In this document: piece by piece, positions 37,765 to 46,628 of the stretch | Position numbering within the stretch: the first letter of the stretch is position 1 | Layout: every line of letters begins with the position of its first letter | Origin: an uncultured Pelagibacteraceae bacterium | GTDB taxonomy: Bacteria > Pseudomonadota > Alphaproteobacteria > Pelagibacterales > Pelagibacteraceae | Assembly (NCBI GenBank): GCA_902554315.1 | Contig: CACDOF010000005.1 | Location: forward strand, 1 to 54,370 | Reading direction: 5' to 3' | Length of the DNA: 54,370 nt | Position numbers and translations under genes: made by a program | The notes under the pieces: model-generated | The model's input: the letters and a program-made list of their open reading frames with translations, nothing else | Told to the model about the DNA's origin: nothing | Databases searched by the model: none

Positions 37765-37779
37765 CCCATAAAATCCCAA
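37755..37779 (-). promoter_or_regulatory. MraZ operator: three 10-bp-spaced boxes
   Basis: On the plus strand CCCAT, CCCAT and CCCAA start at 37755, 37765 and 37775, separated by 5-base spacers. Read on the minus strand these are three NTGGG units, matching the known MraZ site of TGGGN repeats with 5-nt spacers (established for E. coli). The first two boxes flank the -10 element, so MraZ binding would be expected to block its own promoter and the cluster. MraZ is encoded 19 bases downstream. Confidence 0.75.
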
Positions 37780-37797
37780 ATAGGGAATATATGGATT

Positions 37798-38253
37798 ATG
37801 TTTTTATCAACTTACGAAAACAAATTAGACAAAAAAGGAAGGGTGTCAGTGCCCGCTAGTTTCAGATCTTACCTTTCAAATTTAGGTTACAATGGAGTAA
37901 TTTGTTTTCCATCATTCAATAACCATTCAATAGAAGCATGGTCTCAAGATAGAATAGAAAAAATTTCTAACGCAATAGATACATTGAACCCTTTTGATGA
38001 AAAAAAGGATTATTTTTCTACATCAATACTTTCTGAAAGTATTAACTTACAGTTTGATAGCGAAGGTAGAATTTTACTTACAGAAAAATTATTAAAACAT
38101 GCAAAAATAAAAAATAGCATGTTATTTGTTGGACAAGGAAAAACCTTTCAAATATGGGAGCCAACAATATTTGAAAAATTTAGGGTAACCGCTAGGAAGA
38201 AATCAAATATTCACAGAGCTAGCCTTAAATGGGAGCGTCAATTTAATAACTAA
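37798..38253 (+). CDS. mraZ: transcriptional regulator MraZ
   Basis: A 151-residue regulator with two SpoVT-AbrB-type domains, DKKGRVSVPASFR in the first and DSEGRILLTEKLLKH in the second. MraZ forms rings that bind repeated TGGG boxes and repress the dcw operon. The matching boxes are directly upstream. It is the first gene of the 15-gene cluster, 11 bases before ftsZ. Confidence 0.96.
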   Translation: MFLSTYENKLDKKGRVSVPASFRSYLSNLGYNGVICFPSFNNHSIEAWSQDRIEKISNAIDTLNPFDEKKDYFSTSILSESINLQFDSEGRILLTEKLLKHAKIKNSMLFVGQGKTFQIWEPTIFEKFRVTARKKSNIHRASLKWERQFNN

Positions 38254-38260
38254 AAGGGGG
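38254..38260 (+). promoter_or_regulatory. strong ribosome-binding site of ftsZ
   Basis: AAGGGGG ends 4 bases before the ftsZ ATG at 38265. Most genes in the window have weak or no Shine-Dalgarno, so this purine-rich tract stands out, and may support high FtsZ output from the second position of the operon. Confidence 0.5.
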
Positions 38261-38264
38261 ATAA

Positions 38265-39728
38265 ATGACTATTAACTTTAAAGCACCAGATATTAAAGAG
38301 TTGAAACCAAGAATTTTGGTTCTTGGAGTAGGAGGAGCAGGAGGTAACGCAATAAATGGAATGATAGAGGCAGGACTCCAAGGAGTAGAATTTATTGCAG
38401 TTAATACTGACGCACAAGATTTAAGATTGAGTAAAGCACAAGCAAAGATTCAAATGGGGTTAAATCTTACAAAAGGTTTAGGCGCTGGAGCAAAATTAGA
38501 TATAGGTGAAGCAGCAGCCGATGAATCATTAAATGATATAGTTAATGTATTGCAAGGTGCCAATATGGTATTCATAACTGCAGGAATGGGTGGTGGAACA
38601 GGAACGGGTGCAGCACATGTAATTGCCCGTGCGGCCAAAGAATTAAATATTTTAACTGTTGGTGTTATTACTCTTCCGTTTTTGTACGAAGGTCCTTCAA
38701 GAATGAGAAAAGCACAACAAGGTTTAGAGGAATTAAGAAAGCATGTTGATACCATTATAGTAGTTCCTAACCAAAATTTATTTAAAATTGCAAGTGAACA
38801 AACAACTTTTGAAGAGTCTTTTGAACTATCAAATGATGTTCTTCTTCATGGTGTTCAGAGTATAACTGATTTGATGGTAAGACCAGGTTTAATAAACCTA
38901 GATTTTGCTGATGTAGAAACTGTAATGAGTTCTATGGGTAAAGCTATGATGGGAACAGGTCAAGCAGAAGGAGAGGGAAGATCTGTAAAAGCAGCCGAGT
39001 TGGCAATAAACAATCCTCTTATTGATGATTATACTTTGAAAGGTGCAAAAGGATTATTAGTTAATATCACAGGCGGAAAAGATCTTAAACTTTTTGAAGT
39101 TGATGAAGCAGTTAATAAGGTTAGAGCAGAGGTTGATCCTGATGCAGAACTTATAATTGGAGCAATTACTGATGAAAATCTTGATGGATTAATGAGAGTA
39201 TCAATAGTTGCTACTTCCTTAGATGGGCAACAACCTGAACCAAAATCTGTAATAAATATGGTTCACAGAATCCAGAATAGAAATCCAGGATATTCTGACT
39301 TTTCTAATACAGGCTCAACTCAATCTTTTGCTTTTTCAAGTCCAAATAATTCAATTATTACAAATGGGGCTAATGCATTAAAAATAGAAGAAGAAGTTAA
39401 GTCAGAAAGCCAAGAATCTTCCGAGATGAGTGAAGCAAAAGAAACAAATAACTCTTCAAATATTATTCAGGAGATAGAAAATCAAAGTGAAATTGTTAAT
39501 CATGAGAGTGAAACAATAGATGAAAATAAAGAAGAGAAAATTGAGTCTTCAACTTCTAACGGTTTAGAGAATTTTGAATTTAATGAAGAAGAAACTCCAG
39601 AATTATTTAATTCTGATGGAGAACATAACGAAAATAGTGAGGATTCTTTTCTTTCTTCAGAGACATCCGAAAAAGAAGAAGAGGATGAATTAGAAATTCC
39701 TGCATTTTTGAGAAGACAAAAAAATTAA
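38265..39728 (+). CDS. ftsZ: cell division GTPase FtsZ
   Basis: A 487-residue tubulin homologue that forms the division ring. GTP-binding motifs: [14 protein letters not shown] near the start and GGGTGTGAA (about 107-115). It has a full tubulin-like core to about residue 320, an acidic low-complexity linker of about 150 residues, and the C-terminal peptide [11 protein letters not shown], which binds FtsA/ZipA-type anchors. It lies directly after mraZ, 11 bases apart, and not after ftsA, which is at the far end of the cluster. A second ftsZ beyond the window cannot be excluded. Confidence 0.98.
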   Translation: MTINFKAPDIKELKPRILVLGVGGAGGNAINGMIEAGLQGVEFIAVNTDAQDLRLSKAQAKIQMGLNLTKGLGAGAKLDIGEAAADESLNDIVNVLQGANMVFITAGMGGGTGTGAAHVIARAAKELNILTVGVITLPFLYEGPSRMRKAQQGLEELRKHVDTIIVVPNQNLFKIASEQTTFEESFELSNDVLLHGVQSITDLMVRPGLINLDFADVETVMSSMGKAMMGTGQAEGEGRSVKAAELAINNPLIDDYTLKGAKGLLVNITGGKDLKLFEVDEAVNKVRAEVDPDAELIIGAITDENLDGLMRVSIVATSLDGQQPEPKSVINMVHRIQNRNPGYSDFSNTGSTQSFAFSSPNNSIITNGANALKIEEEVKSESQESSEMSEAKETNNSSNIIQEIENQSEIVNHESETIDENKEEKIESSTSNGLENFEFNEEETPELFNSDGEHNENSEDSFLSSETSEKEEEDELEIPAFLRRQKN

Positions 39729-39746
39729 TGGTCTTCAAAAAAATAA

Positions 39747-40751
39747 ATGAATGCCACCATAAACCTGGAAAACAAACATTTTCCAGTTTTGCTAAAAGAA
39801 TTAATTAGCATTATTTCCCCTCTTTATGGTGGCACATTTATTGATTGTACTTTTGGACAAGGTGGTTATTCAAAAAAAATTCTAGAAAATACAAATAATA
39901 AGGTATTGGCAATTGATAGAGATATTGACGTTTCATATTTTTCGAAAAATTTTGAAAAAAAATATAAAAATCGATTTGAATTTTATAATACTAAATTTTC
40001 CCAAATAAATAATATAATAATTAAAAATAATGATTTAAGAGGTATTATTTTTGATTTAGGCTACTCTTCTGATCAAATTAAAAATTTAAGTAAAGGCTTA
40101 TCTTTTCATAGCAAAGGTACACTTAATATGAAAATGGGAATTAATGATTTTTCAGCAAACGATGTAATTTCAAAAATGAGCGAGAAAAATTTAATTAAAA
40201 TATTTAAAGTTTTTGGTGAAGAAAATTTTTCAAAAAAAATAGTTAAAAAAATTATAGAATTAAGAAAAATAAAAAATATTAAAACTGAGGATCTAACAAG
40301 AATAATTGACAGTATTAAAAAATATAATAATTCAAAAATAAATAATTCTACTAAAGTTTTTCAAGCCCTACGAATGTTTGTTAATAAAGAAGTTAGTGAA
40401 TTAATGAGTGGTTTAATAAATGCATATAATTTACTTCCAATAGGTGGAGTCATAGCAGTAGTAACTTTTCATTCTCTAGAAGACAAGATTGTTAAGTTTT
40501 TTTTTAAAAATTATTCAGAAAATCAAAATTCATCTAGATATTTCCCTGATAAAAATGAAAAAATTAAATGTTTCGAATTAAAACAAAAAAAACCAATAGT
40601 TCCTGACTTTAATGAATTAAAACAAAATCCTCCATCTAGATCAGCCAAATTAAGATATGCAATAAAAATAAATAAAAATTGTGAGTTTGATGAGTTTGTA
40701 AAAAAATTTAAATTTCTCACAGATGTTGAAAATCTCAAATTTAACAAATGA
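39747..40751 (+). CDS. rsmH: 16S rRNA (cytosine(1402)-N4)-methyltransferase
   Basis: A 334-residue RsmH/MraW protein that methylates C1402 in the decoding centre. Motifs: LISIISPLYGGTFIDCTFG (SAM loop GTFIDCTFGQGGYSKKIL), IIFDLGYSSDQI, and FHSLEDKIVK and PSRSAKLRYA near the C-terminus. It follows ftsZ by 18 bases and overlaps ftsL by 4 bases. Its usual place is second in the dcw cluster, after mraZ; here ftsZ separates them. Confidence 0.96.
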   Translation: MNATINLENKHFPVLLKELISIISPLYGGTFIDCTFGQGGYSKKILENTNNKVLAIDRDIDVSYFSKNFEKKYKNRFEFYNTKFSQINNIIIKNNDLRGIIFDLGYSSDQIKNLSKGLSFHSKGTLNMKMGINDFSANDVISKMSEKNLIKIFKVFGEENFSKKIVKKIIELRKIKNIKTEDLTRIIDSIKKYNNSKINNSTKVFQALRMFVNKEVSELMSGLINAYNLLPIGGVIAVVTFHSLEDKIVKFFFKNYSENQNSSRYFPDKNEKIKCFELKQKKPIVPDFNELKQNPPSRSAKLRYAIKINKNCEFDEFVKKFKFLTDVENLKFNK

Positions 40752-41050
40752 AAAAGCTAAGTTTTTTTGTTCCTATTATTTTTTTGATTATTGCAACCAC
40801 AATAACAAAAGATTCAACAAAAAAACTTGATAAAAAAATTTTTGAAATAAAAGAAAATATAAGAATTCTTGAAGATAGACATGAATTAGTTTTGCTTGAT
40901 TATAATATCTTAACTTCTCCAAAAAAATTAATGGAATATCAGCGACTTTATTTTGAAGATAATTTTATTCAAAAAAGCATAGAAAGTTTAAATTGGGTTG
41001 AAATTAAAGATAAATATTTACAAATTGAAAGTGTAACTAATAATGAGTGA
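40748..41050 (+). CDS. ftsL: cell division protein FtsL-like
   Basis: A 100-residue bitopic protein with one N-terminal transmembrane helix (about 3-18) and a predicted coiled coil (about 23-60, KLDKKIFEIKENIRILEDRH). It is too divergent for a motif-based call; the assignment rests on size, layout and position between rsmH and ftsI, the standard FtsL slot. It overlaps ftsI by 8 bases. Confidence 0.75.
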   Translation: MKKLSFFVPIIFLIIATTITKDSTKKLDKKIFEIKENIRILEDRHELVLLDYNILTSPKKLMEYQRLYFEDNFIQKSIESLNWVEIKDKYLQIESVTNNE

Positions 41051-42698
41051 TTTTAATGGACAAAAGGATGGTTTTTATGAAAATAATAGAGATTTTTCAT
41101 ATGATGAAAATAAATCTTATCTTAAAATATCATTTGAAAGAATAGCGTTTATATTTTTTATTTTTTTTGTTATTGCAATTATTTTTTCATCAAAAGTTGT
41201 TTTGTTGAGTTTACAAATAAAACCAGAAATTAAAAAAGTTTATAAAAAAAAAAATTTTAGATCTAGTATTATTGACAAAGATGGAAACATATTAGCAAAA
41301 AGTGTACCAATAATAAATTTAGGTATAAATCCAAATTTAGTAATCAATAAAGAAAAACTCTTAATTTCTTTAAAAATGCTTTTCCCTGAAAAAAATTTTA
41401 AAAAAAAAATTTATGGAAAAAAATTTTTTTACGTAAAAAAGAAAATTCAACCAGAAAAATTGGATCAAATTCTACTTTTAGGCGATAAATCATTTATACA
41501 AGAGGATAGTATTGCAAGAGTTTATCCTAATGGAAATTTGTTTAGCCATGTTATTGGTCAAATAGATAACAATAATAATGGAATTTCTGGTCTTGAAAAA
41601 ACTTTTGATTATGAGCTAAGAACTTCAAGAGAGCCTCTAAAAGTTACTCTAGATACTGATCTTCAATACCTAATACGTGAAGAGTTGATCAAATCTGAAA
41701 TTATTTTTAATAATATAGGTAGCGCAGCAATACTAATGGATATAAACAATGGAAATATTTTATCATTAGTGTCTCTTCCAGATTTTGATTTAAATGAAAG
41801 AAAAAAAATAAGTGATAGTAAATTTATAAATAGAGCAACCAAAGGTGTATATGAGTTTGGGTCTGTTTTTAAAACTTTTGCTTTAGCAGCAGGATTAAAT
41901 TACAAAATTGTTAAAACTGATACTGAGTTTAAAGATTTAAAGAAAAAAATTACCTGTGGTCGTAATACTATATCAGAGTATGATGATAAGATACCGTCAG
42001 ATCTTACAGCTGAAGAAATTTTAATTAGATCGGGAAATATTGGTTCAGTAAGAATTGCTCAAAAAGTTGGTATTGAAAATTATGAAAAATTTTTAATATT
42101 AATTGGCATACTAACAAATATTAATTTTGATATACAAGAAGTAGGACGAACGCAGTTAGGTAAGTGGGGAAAATGTAAACTAGCAACTGTTGCCTTTGGT
42201 CATGGAATAGCAACAACTTTATTACAAATTGCAAAAGGTTATTCAATTATTTCAAATGGAGGTTTTGAGGTAAACCCATCATTAGTTCATTATGAAAATA
42301 AAATTAAAAAAAAAAGAATATTAGATCAAAATCTATCAAGTAGTATTAATCCTATTTTAAGAAAGATAGTATCTACAAAAGAAGGTACTGCAGGTTTTGC
42401 AGATGTAAAAGGGTATTCAGTTGGAGGGAAAACCGGCACAGCGGATCAACCAGAAAAAGGTGGATATTCAAAAAAAAAAGTAAACACATTTGCATCAGTT
42501 TTTCCAACATCTAATCCAAAATTTGTATTAACTGTTATGTTAGATGAGCCAAAAGCAAATAAAGAATTTGTATATCATTATCGAGATGGAAGAAATCCTT
42601 ATAAAGGTAATTGGAGAAATACTTCTGGATGGACTACTGTTTGGATTGCTGGACAAATTATTGAAAAAATTGGGCCAATTTTAGCCACAAAATATTAA
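41043..42698 (+). CDS. ftsI: peptidoglycan transpeptidase FtsI (PBP3)
   Basis: A 551-residue division transpeptidase. It has a transmembrane helix (about 34-58), a dimerisation domain, and the penicillin-binding domain with S274-V-F-K277 (in YEFGSVFKTFALAAG), SGN (in LIRSGNIGSVRIAQK) and KTGT (in GGKTGTADQP). It forms the septal peptidoglycan cross-links and works with FtsW, encoded 5 kb downstream in the same cluster. Confidence 0.97.
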   Translation: MSDFNGQKDGFYENNRDFSYDENKSYLKISFERIAFIFFIFFVIAIIFSSKVVLLSLQIKPEIKKVYKKKNFRSSIIDKDGNILAKSVPIINLGINPNLVINKEKLLISLKMLFPEKNFKKKIYGKKFFYVKKKIQPEKLDQILLLGDKSFIQEDSIARVYPNGNLFSHVIGQIDNNNNGISGLEKTFDYELRTSREPLKVTLDTDLQYLIREELIKSEIIFNNIGSAAILMDINNGNILSLVSLPDFDLNERKKISDSKFINRATKGVYEFGSVFKTFALAAGLNYKIVKTDTEFKDLKKKITCGRNTISEYDDKIPSDLTAEEILIRSGNIGSVRIAQKVGIENYEKFLILIGILTNINFDIQEVGRTQLGKWGKCKLATVAFGHGIATTLLQIAKGYSIISNGGFEVNPSLVHYENKIKKKRILDQNLSSSINPILRKIVSTKEGTAGFADVKGYSVGGKTGTADQPEKGGYSKKKVNTFASVFPTSNPKFVLTVMLDEPKANKEFVYHYRDGRNPYKGNWRNTSGWTTVWIAGQIIEKIGPILATKY

Positions 42699-42709
42699 GA
42701 GCGTAAACT

Positions 42710-45553
42710 ATGTTTCTTAAACATTATTTTCCAAATTTAAATAAAAAATATTCAAAAATAAAGTTTGAAGGATTAGCTTTCAATTCAAAAAAAGTAAAAA
42801 ATAATTATATTTTTTTTGCTATAGTAGGAAATAAAATTGATGGAAATAAATTCATTAATGAGGCTATTAAAAATGGAGCAAAAATAATTGTATCTCAAAA
42901 AATTAAAGAAAGATTTGATAATAATATATTGTATATTTACGAAAGAAATCCAAGAAAAATTCTTGCAGAACTAAGTTCAAAATTAAATTTACAAAAACCA
43001 AATAATTTAATTGCAGTTACAGGAACAAATGGAAAATCATCAATTGCAAATTTCTATTATCAAATACTTAAATTAAATAATATAAAATCTGCATCATTAG
43101 GCACTTTAGGTATATATGGTATATATTCCCAAAATTTTTTTTCAAATACTACTTTCGATCCAATTTATTTAAATAAATTTTTAACAATTTTAAAAAAAAA
43201 AAAAATCAATAACGTAATTTTAGAAGCATCTAGCCATGGCCTAAGACAACATAGATTAGATGGTCTTAAATTTAATACTGGTATTTTTACAAATATTAGT
43301 AGAGATCATCTTGATTATCATAAAACTTTCAAAAATTATTTAGACTCAAAATTAATTTTATTTAAAAAATTATTAAAGAAAAATTCTAATATTATTTATG
43401 ACAATACTTCAAATGTTTCTATAAAATTAAAAAATATTTCAAATTCAAAAAATTTGAAGAGTTTTACTATAGGTAATAAAAATGCAGATTTAAAAATTAT
43501 AAGTCATAAATTTTTAGGCTTTGAGCAAAAAATTAAGTTTTTATTCAATAATAACATTTATTCTTTTTCAACAAAGCTTATTGGAAAAATACAAATTAAA
43601 AATCTTATAATGGCAATTTTGGCAGCATATAGAAGCAATTTATCATTAAAAAAAATAACAAATTCTTTGATTAAACTTAAGCCAGTACCAGGAAGACTAG
43701 AAAAAATAGGAAATTTAAATAACAATTCTATTGTTATTTTAGATTACGCACATACTCCAGAAGCATTAGAAACTTGTTTAACCAATATTAAAGAACAATT
43801 TAATTTAAGAAAAATAAATTTAATTTTTGGTTGTGGGGGAGATAGGGACAAACCAAAAAGAAAAATAATGGGCAAAATTGCAAATAAGTTTTGTAATAAA
43901 ATTTATTTAACAGACGACAACCCAAGGAATGAGGATCCAAAAAAAATAAGAAATGATATTAAATCTAATATTTTAAAAAATAAATTATTTGAAATTCCAT
44001 CAAGAAATCTTGCGATAAAAAATGCAATTTTAAGTATAAAGTCTGATGAGGTGCTAGTTGTAGCGGGAAGAGGACATGAGATTTATCAAGAATATAAAAC
44101 AAAAAAATACTTTTCCGATAGAAAATGCATAATCGAAAACATTAATAAAAAAAATAAATCTTTGAAAAAAAGTTGGAAATTAAATATTTTTGAGGAAATT
44201 TTAAAAATAAATTTAAAGGATAATTTAAAGATTAGCCATGCATCAATTAATTCAAGAGAAATAAAAAAAAATGATGTTTTCTTTGGCTTAAAAGGAAAAA
44301 ATATTGATGGAAATAAATTTGCAGATCATGCCTTAAAAAAAGGCGCCTCTCTTACCATAGTTGATAAAAGTTATGGAAAAAAAAATAAAAGTAAAATAAA
44401 AGTAAAAAATTCATTAAAATTTTTATCACAATGCTCTCATCTTATAAGAATATCATCCAACATCTCATCTATAGGAATAACGGGGTCATCTGGAAAAACT
44501 TCATTAAAAGAAATGTTGGGAAAATATTTAAATAAGTTTTGTTCAACATCATACTCTGTAAAATCATATAACAATAGATATGGAGTTCCTATTTCTTTAT
44601 TTAACATAAATAAAAAAGATAAAATTGGTGTATTTGAAGTTGGTATGGATAAAAGTGGTGAAATTGACCATCTTACAAAAATTGTAAAACCTAATGTCGG
44701 AGTAATTACAAATATCTCTTATGCTCATATTAAAAATTTCAAAAATTTAAAAGGTATTGCAAAAGCAAAATCTGAAATTATTGATAATATTTCAGAGAAT
44801 GGGACTTTAATTCTTAATTCAGACGATAGATTCTTTAAATTTTTGAAATCAAAAGCTTTAAAAAAAAAATTAAAAGTAATTTCTTTTGGTAAAAAAAATA
44901 AACCAAATATAATGTTAAAAAAAATTAAGCAAATAAAAAAAAAAACATATATTTTTATTAATTTTGGAAATAAGGATTTAAAATTTCTAATTAATAAGAA
45001 ATTAGAGAATTTCAATTATAACTTTTTAGCTTGTTTGGCTGTAATATCAAACTATTTTGACTTAGGTATCTTAAATGAGAAATTTTTTTATAATTACGAT
45101 GTTACTGAAGGTAGAGGTGATCAAAAACTTGTTAAATTAAAAAATAAAAAAATTCATCTTGTAGATGAAAGTTACAATTCTAACCCTTCATCATTAGAAT
45201 TTGCAATCAATAAATTTAACGATTTAGACAGCAAATTAAAAAAAAAAATAATTTTATTGGGGGATATGTTGGAGTTGGGAAAATATTCTAAAAAATTACA
45301 TATTGATGTAGCAAAAATTGTTAATAAATCAGATATTAATGAAGTTTATGTCTATGGAAAAAGAATTATTGATACATTTAACAAAATTAGACCACAAAAA
45401 AAAGGAAGAATATTATATTCAAAAAAAGATATCTTAAATTTTTTTGTTAATGATATTAGAAACGGTGACTATTTAATGATTAAAGGATCTAATTCAACAG
45501 GTTTAAATACTATTACTAAGAATTTAAAATTAGGTAGGTTGAGTGCTCTATAG
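42710..45553 (+). CDS. murE-murF: MurE-MurF fusion: UDP-MurNAc-tripeptide synthetase and D-Ala-D-Ala ligase
   Basis: One 947-residue protein with two Mur-ligase halves. The MurE half (about 1-485) has the ATP loop GTNGKSS (105-111) and D403-N404-P405-R406, the meso-diaminopimelate-specific motif. The MurF half (about 490-947) has a second ATP loop GSSGKTS (592-598), with N- and C-terminal ligase domains. It adds mDAP, then D-Ala-D-Ala, to the UDP-MurNAc peptide. There is no stop or frameshift between halves. An A14 run (43192-43205) lies within the MurE half. It overlaps mraY by 11 bases. Confidence 0.95.
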   Translation: MFLKHYFPNLNKKYSKIKFEGLAFNSKKVKNNYIFFAIVGNKIDGNKFINEAIKNGAKIIVSQKIKERFDNNILYIYERNPRKILAELSSKLNLQKPNNLIAVTGTNGKSSIANFYYQILKLNNIKSASLGTLGIYGIYSQNFFSNTTFDPIYLNKFLTILKKKKINNVILEASSHGLRQHRLDGLKFNTGIFTNISRDHLDYHKTFKNYLDSKLILFKKLLKKNSNIIYDNTSNVSIKLKNISNSKNLKSFTIGNKNADLKIISHKFLGFEQKIKFLFNNNIYSFSTKLIGKIQIKNLIMAILAAYRSNLSLKKITNSLIKLKPVPGRLEKIGNLNNNSIVILDYAHTPEALETCLTNIKEQFNLRKINLIFGCGGDRDKPKRKIMGKIANKFCNKIYLTDDNPRNEDPKKIRNDIKSNILKNKLFEIPSRNLAIKNAILSIKSDEVLVVAGRGHEIYQEYKTKKYFSDRKCIIENINKKNKSLKKSWKLNIFEEILKINLKDNLKISHASINSREIKKNDVFFGLKGKNIDGNKFADHALKKGASLTIVDKSYGKKNKSKIKVKNSLKFLSQCSHLIRISSNISSIGITGSSGKTSLKEMLGKYLNKFCSTSYSVKSYNNRYGVPISLFNINKKDKIGVFEVGMDKSGEIDHLTKIVKPNVGVITNISYAHIKNFKNLKGIAKAKSEIIDNISENGTLILNSDDRFFKFLKSKALKKKLKVISFGKKNKPNIMLKKIKQIKKKTYIFINFGNKDLKFLINKKLENFNYNFLACLAVISNYFDLGILNEKFFYNYDVTEGRGDQKLVKLKNKKIHLVDESYNSNPSSLEFAINKFNDLDSKLKKKIILLGDMLELGKYSKKLHIDVAKIVNKSDINEVYVYGKRIIDTFNKIRPQKKGRILYSKKDILNFFVNDIRNGDYLMIKGSNSTGLNTITKNLKLGRLSAL

Positions 45554-46628
45554 TTTATTTGCTAGTTTAGTTGATATTTTTGGTTTTTTTAATGTGTTTA
45601 AATATTTAACAGTAAGAACCGGACTATCAATGTTCACTTCAATGATAGTAGTCTTTTTAGTTGGTAATCCGTTAATAAATTATTTTTCATCAAAACAGAT
45701 TCATGATCCAATAAGAGAAGATGGACCAAGCGAACATATTGTGAAAAAAATAGGGACCCCAACCATGGGTGGTTTAATGATATTATTAGGAGTTTTCTCT
45801 GGGGTTTTGTTGTGGGGAGATCTATCCAATCCTTACAATTGGTTTTTAATTTTCATAGCAGGATCTTTTGGTTTGTTAGGAGCTTATGATGATTATAAAA
45901 AAATAAAAAAAAATAATTCTAATGGTGTTTCTTTAAAATTTAAAATTATAATTCAAATTATATTAGCATCATTAGGTATATTTATCTTATATTTTTTCAG
46001 TGAGTCTAACGAACTAAAAAATTTATATTTTCCTTTTTTTAAAAACTTAGTAATTAATCTTAGTTGGTTTTTTATTCCTTTTTACTTATTTGTTATTGTA
46101 GGATCTTCAAATGCAGTAAATCTAACAGATGGTTTAGATGGCTTAGCGACTGTTCCTGTAATATTGGTCGCTGCTTGTTTTGCATTCATTAGTTATGTTA
46201 CTGGTAATATAGTTTTTTCAGAATACTTGCAGATCACTTATATAAAAGGAGTTGGGGAAGCCTCTATATTTTGTGGTTCTATAATAGGAGCTTGTTTAGG
46301 ATTTTTATGGTTTAATGCTCCACCTGCAAAGATCTTTATGGGAGACACTGGATCTTTGGCTCTAGGAGGCTCCTTAGGAGCGGTTGGAATTATAACAAAG
46401 CATGAAATTGTCTTAGCAATCACAGGTGGATTATTTGTTTTAGAAGCAGTTTCAGTAATTGCACAAGTTGTGTCATTTAAATTAACAGGAAAAAGAATTT
46501 TTAAAATGGCACCAATACATCATCATTTTGAAAAAAAAGGATGGCCAGAGTCAACAGTGGTAATAAGATTTTGGATAATATCAATAATTCTAGCTATGAT
46601 AGGTTTGGCAACTTTAAAACTAAGATAA
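45543..46628 (+). CDS. mraY: phospho-N-acetylmuramoyl-pentapeptide transferase
   Basis: A 361-residue, ten-helix membrane enzyme that makes lipid I from UDP-MurNAc-pentapeptide and undecaprenyl phosphate. Motifs: GTPTMGGLMILLGV, AYDDYKK (catalytic Asp pair), SSNAVNLTDGLDGLA, GDTGSLALGG and IHHHFEKKGWPE. The start is GTG at 45543. It overlaps murEF by 11 bases and murD by one. Confidence 0.97.
   Translation: MLYSLFASLVDIFGFFNVFKYLTVRTGLSMFTSMIVVFLVGNPLINYFSSKQIHDPIREDGPSEHIVKKIGTPTMGGLMILLGVFSGVLLWGDLSNPYNWFLIFIAGSFGLLGAYDDYKKIKKNNSNGVSLKFKIIIQIILASLGIFILYFFSESNELKNLYFPFFKNLVINLSWFFIPFYLFVIVGSSNAVNLTDGLDGLATVPVILVAACFAFISYVTGNIVFSEYLQITYIKGVGEASIFCGSIIGACLGFLWFNAPPAKIFMGDTGSLALGGSLGAVGIITKHEIVLAITGGLFVLEAVSVIAQVVSFKLTGKRIFKMAPIHHHFEKKGWPESTVVIRFWIISIILAMIGLATLKLR

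Noticed and set aside
46541..46627. Longer MurD reading frame starting inside mraY
   Set aside because: The 29 extra codons lie in mraY in another frame and lack similarity to MurD. The ATG at 46628 overlapping the mraY stop begins the expected glycine-rich N-terminus (ILIYGFGKSG).
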